From Thermoflexibacter sp. (lineage in GTDB: Bacteria > Bacteroidota > Bacteroidia > Cytophagales > Thermoflexibacteraceae), in NCBI GenBank assembly GCA_025455345.1, contig JALOMS010000133.1, positions 1 to 9,676 of the forward strand: a stretch of DNA of 9,676 bases, read 5' to 3'. Every line of letters begins with the position of its first letter. Positions within the stretch are counted from its first letter, which is position 1. Shown here piece by piece: positions 1 through 6,193 of the stretch. The notes below the pieces were generated by a model that searched no databases, had not been told where the DNA came from, and was given only the letters and a program-made list of their open reading frames with translations. The position numbers were made by a program, and so were the translations under genes.

Positions 1-1563
1 GACAATCCAGAAATTTTTATTGCCTCTTTTGACCGCCCTAATTTGAGTTTGACCGTACTGCCCGCCCAAAATAGATTGATACAGATTAAGCGTTTTTTGC
101 AAAATCACCCGCGCCAATCGGGGATTATTTATTGCCTAAGCAGAAAAGGTACACAAGACTTGGCGGAAAAGCTACAAGATGAGGGATTTAATGCCGCTTA
201 CTACCACGCAGGAATGACCGCAGAGGAGCGCAATGTTACCCAAGAGGCATTCATCAACGACCAAACGCAGATTATTTGCGCCACCATTGCCTTTGGCATG
301 GGCATAGACAAGTCCAACGTGCGCTGGGTCATTCACTACAACCTACCCAAAAATTTAGAAAGCTATTACCAAGAAATAGGGAGAGCAGGACGCGATGGAC
401 TAAAAAGCGACACCTTGCTTTTTTATAGTTATAGAGATGTTTTTACGCTCCGTGACATGATTACGGCAAATCAAAGCCCCAATACGGAGGTGCAACTGAT
501 GAAATTGGAGCGTATGCAGCAGTTTGCGGAGGCGCAGATTTGTAGGCGAAAAATCTTGTTGAGCTACTTTAACGAAGATTTGTTGCACAATTGCAATAAC
601 TGCGATGTGTGCAAAAATCCTCCTGCATGGTTTGAGGGGACAGTGGTGGCACAAAAAGCCCTTTCTGCCATTGCACGCGCAGGTGAGCAGGTAGGTATGG
701 GAATGTTAATAGATATTTTGCGAGGGTCAGGCAAGCAAGAACTCATTGAGAAAGGCTACAATAAAATCAAAACTTATGGCGCAGGCAAGGACATCAGCGC
801 GGGCGATTGGCAACAGTACCTACTTCAATTTTTGCAATTGGGCTTGATAGAAATTGCTTATGATGACGGCAATACGCTCAAACTCACCGAAGCAAGCAAG
901 CAAGTGTTGTTTGGCAACCGCAAAGTCAATCTGGTGCAGATGAACGTGATTTTGCAAAAAAACCAAGAAAAGAAAGACGAACTCAAAGAAAAGTCGCCTA
1001 CACAACTCTTGAAAGAATCTCTTTTTGAAGAACTTAGCATACTTCGCAAGGAAATTGCCCTTGCCGAAGGTATCCCGCCTTACTTGGTATTTACGGACGC
1101 AACCCTGACCGACATGGCAGACAAAAAACCGCTTACCGAACCTGACATGAAAAACATCAGTGGGGTAGGCGAAAGGAAATACAAGCAATACGGTAGGAAA
1201 TTCCTCAAAGTAATTTACGACTTTGCCTTAGAGAAAGCAAAACAAGGCGAAAAAATTACAGGAGGTACATATCTCCTTAGTTTTGAACTATTTAGACAAG
1301 GGAAAAAGATAGAAGAAATTGCCAAAGAAAGAAATTTAGGCAGTGGGACTATTGTTGCTCACCTTACCTATCTCTATGAAAATGGTTATAAAATTGATGT
1401 CTTACAATTTGTTGATTTACAAGAAGTTGAAAAAGTAAAACAAGCAACCCTTGCGCTTGGGCAGGCAGAGCGCGTGAAGGAAATTTTTGACTATCTCCAA
1501 GAGCAAATCTCTATGGACAAAATCCGCTTTGCGCTGTCGTATATGAAAAGGGAAGGCAGGTAA
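1..1563 (+). CDS. recQ: ATP-dependent DNA helicase RecQ, C-terminal part (5' end outside window)
   Basis: RecQ is a 3'-5' superfamily 2 DNA helicase that unwinds forked and recombination intermediates during repair. The frame is open from base 1 and starts inside the conserved stretch DNPEIFIASFDRPN, so the first in-frame TTG at 43 is not the true start. By comparison with E. coli RecQ, roughly 200 N-terminal residues (Walker A and DEAH motifs) are missing. Visible residues, numbered from base 1: helicase motif V (ATIAFGMGIDK, ~94-104), motif VI (QEIGRAGRDG, ~124-133), a zinc-binding cysteine set (C181, C198, C201, C204), an RQC winged helix (~215-305), an HRDC domain (~341-405) and a C-terminal helix-turn-helix extension (~423-516). 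Known Bacteroidota RecQ proteins often carry this last extension. It ends in MKREGR with TAA at 1561. Base composition is richer in G+C than the next gene (29 of 60 bases in 1081-1140). No terminator is evident after the stop. The identification is very secure. Confidence 0.97.
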   Translation, partial: DNPEIFIASFDRPNLSLTVLPAQNRLIQIKRFLQNHPRQSGIIYCLSRKGTQDLAEKLQDEGFNAAYYHAGMTAEERNVTQEAFINDQTQIICATIAFGMGIDKSNVRWVIHYNLPKNLESYYQEIGRAGRDGLKSDTLLFYSYRDVFTLRDMITANQSPNTEVQLMKLERMQQFAEAQICRRKILLSYFNEDLLHNCNNCDVCKNPPAWFEGTVVAQKALSAIARAGEQVGMGMLIDILRGSGKQELIEKGYNKIKTYGAGKDISAGDWQQYLLQFLQLGLIEIAYDDGNTLKLTEASKQVLFGNRKVNLVQMNVILQKNQEKKDELKEKSPTQLLKESLFEELSILRKEIALAEGIPPYLVFTDATLTDMADKKPLTEPDMKNISGVGERKYKQYGRKFLKVIYDFALEKAKQGEKITGGTYLLSFELFRQGKKIEEIAKERNLGSGTIVAHLTYLYENGYKIDVLQFVDLQEVEKVKQATLALGQAERVKEIFDYLQEQISMDKIRFALSYMKREGR

Positions 1564-1575
1564 ATTAACTATTTA

Positions 1576-1605
1576 TTGTAAAAATCACAGAAAACACTAA
1601 ATTTG
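1576..1605 (+). promoter_or_regulatory. Bacteroidota-type promoter for the GmrSD-like gene
   Basis: A TTG at 1576-1578 is followed after exactly 19 bases by TAAATTTG at 1598-1605. This fits the known Bacteroidota housekeeping promoter (TTG near -33, TAnnTTTG near -7). It starts 13 bases after the recQ stop and would give the downstream gene its own transcript, with a leader of about 130 bases. The match is by eye; AT-rich DNA produces chance matches. Confidence 0.5.
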
Positions 1606-1648
1606 TAATTATAAAGAGCATGAGTAGAATAAGTTTTTAGAATGTATA

Positions 1649-1721
1649 AATGAGGGTTGGGCGTAATTATATCCAATAAAATATGATTATTAATTTATTA
1701 AACTGAAACCCCCACCTCATT
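1649..1721 (+). repeat. Imperfect long inverted repeat in the leader of the GmrSD-like gene
   Basis: AATGAGG at 1649-1655 is the exact reverse complement of CCTCATT at 1715-1721. After three mismatched positions, GGG (1659-1661) pairs with CCC (1709-1711). The ~47-base loop is very AT-rich (contains TTATTAATTTATTAA). The right arm ends 20 bases before the ATG at 1742. It could form an RNA structure in the leader or be a two-site operator. No protein-binding or riboswitch family is recognised. Confidence 0.4.
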
Positions 1722-1741
1722 GAACAAATAGCAAACTCAAT

Positions 1742-3439
1742 ATGGAAAATAGCAATTTACTTGATACTAAAACGGTAAGTAGCAATGAAGTTTTAGGAAA
1801 TGGCAAAAAATACATTGTACCTATTTATCAGAGAGATTATTCTTGGAAGGAGGATACTTGGGAAGATTTATGGTCAGATATTTTGTTAGTATCATCAAGT
1901 GAAATAGTACATGACATGGGAGCAATTGTATTACAAAGTAAAGGGAATGATACTTATGCTATTATTGATGGACAACAGCGATTAACTACAATCACGATTA
2001 TCGCCTTAGCTTTTATTCAAAAGATTAAGCATTTAAGTGAAGAAGGTATTGAAAGAGAAGCCAATGAGGAAAGAGTAAGATTGCTAAACACTAAATTTGT
2101 TGGAGATAAAGACCCTTCTTCACTTACCTATTTTAGCAAACTGACTTTGAATGAAAATAATGATGCTTTTTTCCAAAGAAACATTTTACTATTAAAACGC
2201 CCTGATAGCATTGTTTTCAAAAAACTCAAAGATTCCAATAAACTCTTGTTAAAGGCGTATGATTTTTTTTATAATAAAATAGAGCAATATTTTTTAGGTG
2301 AAAAGAGAGGGGAACAAATCGCAAAATTCCTCAATGTGATTGTAGCTAAACGCCTTATGTTTATACAGATAATTGTAGAGAATGAGTTACGTGCTTACAC
2401 AGTTTTCGAAACGTTAAATTCTCGTGGTGTAGGGCTAACTGTAACAGATTTGCTAAAAAATTATCTTTTCTCATTAGCATCAAATATTGATTTGCCACGT
2501 ATTCGCCCACAGTGGGATAGAATTGTGGATACAATAGGATTAGACAATTTCCCAATTTTTTTAAGGCATTATTGGATTTCAAGGAGTAAATTAGTGCGTC
2601 AAGAATATTTGTATAAAAGCATAAGAGCAAAAATTCAGAATGCTGATGACCTTTTTTATTTACTTGATGAATTAGAAAAAAATGCTGTTTTGTACGTTGC
2701 ACTCAATAACTCCTCTGATGAATTATGGCGAGGTAATAAGGAGGTCAAAAAACATATTGTAGAGTTAGAAATTTTCCAAGTTAAGCAATGCCTGCCACTA
2801 CTATTGATAGCGTATGAAAAACTGCATGACCTTTTTGATAAAGTGCTAAGGATTATTACTGTAATTTCTTTTCGTACTACTATTATAGGAGGCTATCATA
2901 GTGGGAGATTAGAAGAAGTTTATAATCGAGCTTCTATCAAAATAGCCAATGGAGAAATTATTAATCCTCAGCAACTTGCAGAAGAAATCAAAGAATTGTA
3001 TTTGAGTGATACAGATTTCAAAAATGATTTTTCTACCATTTCCCTTAACACGAGGAGAAATAAAAAACTTATTAGATACATTCTTTTTGAGTTAGAAAAT
3101 CAAATAAGTGGAGGAACTTTATATGATTTTGAAGAAAATTCAGCTACGATTGAACATATACTTCCTGAAAATGCGGCAACAGAATGGGAGCAACATTTTT
3201 CTAAAAATGTAATAGAAAATTATGTTTTTAGAATAGGAAATTATACACTTTTGGAAGCAAACAAAAACAGAAATATTGGCAATGAATCTTATGCAGATAA
3301 AGTTAAGGTATTCAAAACAAGTAGTTTCGCATTGACCAATCAAATTGATTATCCTGAATGGAATGCTAATAGCATAGATAAAAGACAATCTGATTTAGCA
3401 AAAGTAGCGACCTCTGTTTGGAGAACTCCTTATATTTAG
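1742..3439 (+). CDS. GmrSD-like protein (DUF262 + DUF1524), probable modification-dependent/anti-phage nuclease
   Basis: A 565-residue cytoplasmic protein with no signal peptide or membrane segment. The N-terminal DUF262 (ParB/sulfiredoxin-like fold) shows PIYQRDYSW (27-35) and IIDGQQRLTT (74-83). In GmrS-type proteins the DGQQR motif binds or hydrolyses nucleotide. A second family signature, FETLNSRGVGLTVTDLLKN, lies at 222-240. The C-terminal DUF1524 is a His-Me-finger (HNH-like) nuclease with IEHILP (470-475, His472 the likely catalytic base) and GNYTLLEANKNRNIGN (499-514). Known single-chain GmrSD enzymes are type IV restriction systems, several of which cut phage DNA carrying modified bases; that this one does so is inferred. 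Key motifs are intact, so it is probably functional. It stands alone, with no methyltransferase or partner nearby. The ATG at 1742 is preceded by no clear Shine-Dalgarno, as is usual in this phylum. It is visibly AT-richer than recQ (13 G+C of 60 in 2221-2280), which suggests acquisition. It converges with the minus-strand TPR gene. Confidence 0.92.
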   Translation: MENSNLLDTKTVSSNEVLGNGKKYIVPIYQRDYSWKEDTWEDLWSDILLVSSSEIVHDMGAIVLQSKGNDTYAIIDGQQRLTTITIIALAFIQKIKHLSEEGIEREANEERVRLLNTKFVGDKDPSSLTYFSKLTLNENNDAFFQRNILLLKRPDSIVFKKLKDSNKLLLKAYDFFYNKIEQYFLGEKRGEQIAKFLNVIVAKRLMFIQIIVENELRAYTVFETLNSRGVGLTVTDLLKNYLFSLASNIDLPRIRPQWDRIVDTIGLDNFPIFLRHYWISRSKLVRQEYLYKSIRAKIQNADDLFYLLDELEKNAVLYVALNNSSDELWRGNKEVKKHIVELEIFQVKQCLPLLLIAYEKLHDLFDKVLRIITVISFRTTIIGGYHSGRLEEVYNRASIKIANGEIINPQQLAEEIKELYLSDTDFKNDFSTISLNTRRNKKLIRYILFELENQISGGTLYDFEENSATIEHILPENAATEWEQHFSKNVIENYVFRIGNYTLLEANKNRNIGNESYADKVKVFKTSSFALTNQIDYPEWNANSIDKRQSDLAKVATSVWRTPYI

Positions 3440-3440
3440 A

Positions 3441-3509
3441 ATTAATCCCTCAAGTCAGACAAACAAAATCAAGGAAATTTTTGAGTATGTGGAAAGGGAA
3501 GTAAAATAA
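3441..3509 (+). pseudogene. Possible relic of a recQ 3' end
   Basis: Just after the GmrSD-like stop, an open stretch without a start reads INPSSQTNKIKEIFEYVERE and then V, K and TAA at 3507. Its core IKEIFEYVEREV resembles VKEIFDYLQEQI near the end of the upstream RecQ. At DNA level, 3471-3488 matches recQ 1477-1494 in 17 of 18 bases, in the same codon register. The last ~20 RecQ residues are absent. It may be the leftover tail of a recQ gene displaced when the GmrSD-like gene arrived. A short chance match cannot be excluded. Confidence 0.35.
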
Positions 3510-3542
3510 AATGTTTTATAAAAACAACTCACTGATATTCAA

Positions 3543-4352
3543 TTATTTACAATAAGTATTTCTTGCCCTAAGAGCGATTTCTATTTCTAATTCACTTGCT
3601 TTTTTGAGGTCTTTACAGCACTCATTGAGCATTTTGAGGTTATAATAGGCAATCCCACGATTATAATAAGCAATACCATCTTCTGGTTCTATGGCGATGG
3701 CTTTGGTATAAAAGGCAACCGCCTCTTTGAATTGATTTTGTTTAAAATAAAAAGTAGCCATACAATTATAGGCTTTGCTATTTTCAGGCTCTATTTGGAT
3801 AGCCTTCTCATAATCTCGCCTTGCACCCATAAAATCTCGTAGCTTTTCTTTTGCCAAGCCTCTGTTAATGAATACATTTGCATTTTTTAGATTTAAAATA
3901 ATAGCAGAATCATAGTCTGCAATTGCGCCTTTATAATTGCCTTTATTATCTTTTTCCACACCCCTATTTAGATAGAAAAAAGGGCTGGTTTCTTGCTCAT
4001 ACACAACACTATCCAATTCTATATCTTCTTGTGCATTATCCCTCAAAATTTTCTTATATTTTAAGGGGTTTTTGGTTGTAATGACTATTGCTTGGGATTT
4101 GCCTTCGCTCATTTTATCACCAAATATTTTCAAAGAATCTTGGTCTTTGTAAATAGTAATGCTTTCTATATCATCGGGAGTTATAAGGTCTAAAATATTA
4201 TTTTTCAGGGATTTAGTAAATATCAAATATCCATCTACTACGTATAGAATACTATCTTTGGCATTGGGGGTAGCGTTTTTTTGTCCAAAGGTCAATTGAG
4301 AAATGAAAATACCCAAAAGCAGAAATATAAGTTTGATAATTTGTCTAAGCAT
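3543..4352 (-). CDS. Secreted protein: TonB-plug-like segment followed by four TPR repeats
   Basis: A 269-residue protein starting with a signal peptide (residues 1-23, hydrophobic core IIKLIFLLLGIFISQL, likely cleaved near TFGQ), so it should be exported to the periplasm or envelope. Residues ~35-94 (ILYVVDG, then LITPDDIESITIYKD, IFGDK and AIVITTK) follow the pattern of SusC/RagA-type TonB receptor plug domains (YVIDG, DIESIEVLKD, IYG, VIITTK). The barrel is absent. Four consecutive 34-residue tetratricopeptide repeats follow at ~123-156, 157-190, 191-224 and 225-258, so it likely binds a protein partner. Specific function is unknown. The ATG lies on the minus strand at 4352-4350 and the stop at 3545-3543. 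The next gene is divergent across a 297-base spacer. The protein is full length and shows no damage. Confidence 0.85.
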   Translation of the reverse strand: MLRQIIKLIFLLLGIFISQLTFGQKNATPNAKDSILYVVDGYLIFTKSLKNNILDLITPDDIESITIYKDQDSLKIFGDKMSEGKSQAIVITTKNPLKYKKILRDNAQEDIELDSVVYEQETSPFFYLNRGVEKDNKGNYKGAIADYDSAIILNLKNANVFINRGLAKEKLRDFMGARRDYEKAIQIEPENSKAYNCMATFYFKQNQFKEAVAFYTKAIAIEPEDGIAYYNRGIAYYNLKMLNECCKDLKKASELEIEIALRARNTYCK

Positions 4353-4649
4353 TTGAAAATATATAAGTTACAATAAGATGAATGGTTAGAGATTTGCAAA
4401 AATACACAATTTTTTCGTAAATAATCACGCAAAGTTTCTGCAAAGACTAAAATATGATTTCATTTGTAGCATCATAAAGTAATCTATTGTAAAATAAAGG
4501 TTTAAGTAGCAAAACGCAAAAAAGTTTGGTAATTTGCAAATTTTTCACTCCTTTTGTTGTACCTTTTTTAAGATTAGGAATTATAAAGGTTGAAAACAGC
4601 GCAATCTTGTATTTTTTAATCCAAATTCTAAATATTTTGCAGATAAACT
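4353..4649. other. Divergent intergenic spacer with palindrome and GCAAA repeats
   Basis: An AT-rich spacer between two divergently oriented genes, so it must hold both promoters. A perfect 12-base palindrome AATTTGCAAATT lies at 4531-4542. The word GCAAA recurs at 4396, 4429, 4441, 4516 and 4536, including a closely spaced pair, GCAAAGTTTCTGCAAAG (4429-4445). No gene, tRNA or known RNA family is seen. No good -7 box was found for the plus-strand gene. Confidence 0.4.
4397..4432 (-). promoter_or_regulatory. Candidate promoter for the plug-like/TPR gene
   Basis: On the minus strand TATTTTTG (4404-4397) matches the Bacteroidota -7 box TAnnTTTG, 44 bases before the ATG. A TTG at 4432-4430 lies 25 bases further upstream, slightly longer than the usual spacing, so the -33 element is doubtful. 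Confidence 0.3.
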
Positions 4650-5171
4650 ATGGAATTATTGATTGATTTAGTAAAAATTGTATTGCCTTCTGCCTTAGTT
4701 CTGTATGGTATGTATCTCACTGTCAAGTCTTTTTTGAGCAAGGACTTCGATAATCAACTCATCAAACTCAAGGCAAAAAACACAGAAGTTACCTTGCCTT
4801 TGCGCCTTCAGGCATACGAGCGGATGTCCTTATTTTTAGAAAGAATGACCCCTAATAACTTGCTCATTAGGCTCAATGACGTAAACTATAATGTAGGCGA
4901 ACTGCAAGAGATTCTCCTGTTTGAGATTAGGCAGGAGTTTAATCATAACCTTTCTCAACAGATTTATATGAGTGATGAGGCTTGGCAACAAATCAAAGAC
5001 GCAATAGAAAATCTAATGGCAGTGATTAATGACTGTGCGTCCGAACTGAAAAAAGATGAACCTTCTTTACAGTTAGTAAAAAAGATATTTTCAAAAATCA
5101 TTGAAAATCAAAATGATATAACAAGCGATGCGTTGAGATTTATCAAAAATGAAGTCAGGAATTATTTTTAA
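4650..5171 (+). CDS. Conserved single-pass membrane protein of unknown function (DUF7935-like)
   Basis: A 173-residue protein with one N-terminal membrane helix (~5-28, LIDLVKIVLPSALVLYGMYL) and a mainly helical, charged soluble part. It has no cleavable signal, so it is probably anchored in the inner membrane. The strongest family-like block is PLRLQAYERMSLFLERMTPN (50-69) followed by NLLIRL, then EIRQEFNHNLSQQIYMS (92-108). This resembles a protein family I recall from Bacteroidota genomes as DUF7935, but that assignment is from memory and the role is unknown. No catalytic motif is visible. Start: ATG at 4650 is followed directly by the membrane helix, and no earlier in-frame start fits better. 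It is transcribed alone, ending in a terminator 11 bases after the stop, and converges with the Nudix gene. Confidence 0.8.
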   Translation: MELLIDLVKIVLPSALVLYGMYLTVKSFLSKDFDNQLIKLKAKNTEVTLPLRLQAYERMSLFLERMTPNNLLIRLNDVNYNVGELQEILLFEIRQEFNHNLSQQIYMSDEAWQQIKDAIENLMAVINDCASELKKDEPSLQLVKKIFSKIIENQNDITSDALRFIKNEVRNYF

Positions 5172-5182
5172 GATATTAACCT

Positions 5183-5212
5183 ATTGGATTGGTATAAGCA
5201 TTCCAATTTTTT
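5183..5212 (+). terminator. Rho-independent terminator after the membrane-protein gene
   Basis: ATTGGATTG (5183-5191) pairs with CATTCCAAT (5199-5207) with a single T-T mismatch and a 7-base loop, followed by a T run to 5212. It starts 11 bases after the TAA at 5169-5171. On the opposite strand the hairpin lacks a following T tract, so it mainly serves the plus strand. Confidence 0.7.
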
Positions 5213-5218
5213 ATGACT

Positions 5219-5881
5219 TTATATCACGCTTTTTTTTAGATTTTCTTTTTTTTCTTTTTTCTTAAGTAATTTCTTCAGCTTTCTCATCAAAAATGCTTGG
5301 TAAATACTCCGAATAGATTGATAGGTATTTGCCAAGTATTTTTCTGTCTTATATAGTTTAACCCATTGTATATCAGATATGTTTTCTTCCATTTGTGGTT
5401 TTAAGTTGCTATCATCTACACATTCCATTTCAAACCAAACTGTTTTTTTCAGAATGTTCTGATTGTTTTGTAGGTAGGTATGCCATGTAACACCTACCTT
5501 GTCCTTTATGACCGTAGTAATGCCACATTCTTCGGCTACTTCTCTTACGGCTGCTGTGCGCTCATCTTCTCCCTTATCTATCTTCCCTTTGGGGAAATCC
5601 CACTTCTCTAAACGCTTCATAAACAATACTTTATTTTTCTTTGTAACAATTCCTCCTGCCGCTTTGACAATCTTAAAGTATTTTTTTACCTCTTCTATGA
5701 CTTTTTCATAATGCTCTACTTCAAAGCAGTATTGTCTGTGAGGAGATGTATTTGTTTCTTTTATTTTCTCATATACAGCGATGATTTCATCTGCTGAGTC
5801 TGTCCGAATATATGCTCCTTCGCTAAATTCGGTAGGTTTATCGATAATATTGATGAGAATCTCATTGGTAAATATCTGCAT
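5219..5881 (-). CDS. Nudix hydrolase
   Basis: A 220-residue cytoplasmic enzyme. Nudix proteins hydrolyse a nucleoside diphosphate linked to another moiety, using divalent metal held by the Nudix-box glutamates. The complete box Gx5Ex7REVAEECGI spans residues 99-121 (G99, E105, R113, E114, E117, E118, G120), preceded by KAAGGIVTKKNKVLFMKR (73-90) and WDFPKG, typical of the fold. A ~70-residue N-terminal region (from MQIFTNEILINIID) lies before the Nudix domain, and the C-terminus is strongly basic (residues ~200-217, mostly lysine and leucine). Substrate cannot be told from the sequence; diadenosine polyphosphate or a housecleaning nucleotide are possibilities. The ATG at 5881-5879 fits the family's N-terminal extension. 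It lies downstream of purK on the same strand but 312 bases away across a repeat-bearing spacer, so it is probably transcribed separately. Confidence 0.92.
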   Translation of the reverse strand: MQIFTNEILINIIDKPTEFSEGAYIRTDSADEIIAVYEKIKETNTSPHRQYCFEVEHYEKVIEEVKKYFKIVKAAGGIVTKKNKVLFMKRLEKWDFPKGKIDKGEDERTAAVREVAEECGITTVIKDKVGVTWHTYLQNNQNILKKTVWFEMECVDDSNLKPQMEENISDIQWVKLYKTEKYLANTYQSIRSIYQAFLMRKLKKLLKKKEKKENLKKSVI

Positions 5882-6193
5882 ATCTGCTAATAGTTAAGTT
5901 TTCGATACTTTTGAAAATATTTTTATTTAATGAATTTGGATGTATGACAATTTTTGTGGAAATGGCTCACACCCTGAAAAGGGTGTGTTATGCAAACATT
6001 ATCAGTAAGTTAGTTTTATTTAACCCGCCGTTAAAACAGTGGGAACTCATTTTTATGAAAGCTGAAATGCTATTTTATACCAAATATATCATATCTAATG
6101 GGACTTTAATACAGAAAACGCATAAAAAAGTTGAATTGATAAAGTATATTTTACAATGAAATGTTCATTTACTTATTAACCCAATACTAATCG
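5882..6193. other. Intergenic spacer between purK and the Nudix gene
   Basis: A 312-base AT-rich gap. Its central part holds the two-hairpin repeat described separately (5968-6043). A minus-strand TATATTTG (6088-6081) matches a -7 box for the Nudix gene, but it lies ~200 bases upstream and has no clear -33 partner. A small AT-only stem AATGAA-ATG-TTCATT lies at 6155-6169. The open frame 5911-6159 runs through the hairpins and is not considered a gene. Confidence 0.5.
5968..6043. repeat. Two-hairpin REP-like palindromic element
   Basis: Hairpin 1 is perfect: CACACCC (5968-5974), loop TGAAAA, GGGTGTG (5981-5987). Hairpin 2 is degenerate: CCCGCCG (6024-6030), loop TTAAAA, CAGTGGG (6037-6043), with one wobble and one mismatch. 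Both have 7-base stems and 6-base loops and stand out as GC-rich islands in AT-rich DNA. From memory, paired palindromes of this kind (one around CCCTGAAAGGG, one around CCCACGGTTAAAACCGTGGG) occur dispersed in Bacteroidota genomes. That makes a REP or MITE-like unit likely, with the second palindrome decayed here. No transposase is in the window. Confidence 0.55.

Noticed and set aside
43..45. TTG as a possible start of the RecQ reading frame
   Set aside because: The 14 codons before it are in frame and encode conserved RecQ residues (IASFDRPN), so the gene extends beyond the left edge.
400..1188. Minus-strand open frames of 60-122 codons opposite recQ
   Set aside because: They lie entirely within conserved RecQ coding sequence and resemble no protein family.
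1656..1662. GTTGGGC, resembling an integron attC core site
   Set aside because: No matching RYYYAAC core was found in the ~90 bases before it, no partner site follows the GmrSD gene, and no integrase is present.
3512..3526. TGTTTT-ATA-AAAACA palindrome after the GmrSD gene as a terminator
   Set aside because: The stem is almost entirely A-T with a 3-base loop and no following T run, so it is too weak to call.
1573..3553. Ten-base inverted match TTATTGTAAA (1573-1582) and TTTACAATAA (3544-3553) bracketing the GmrSD gene
   Set aside because: It is short and AT-only in character apart from one base, and the right copy lies inside the TPR coding end. Chance is the simplest explanation; no target duplication is seen.
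5911..6159. 82-residue open frame on the plus strand
   Set aside because: It runs straight through both hairpins of the repeat, has no recognisable domain or credible start context, and reads like translated repeat DNA.
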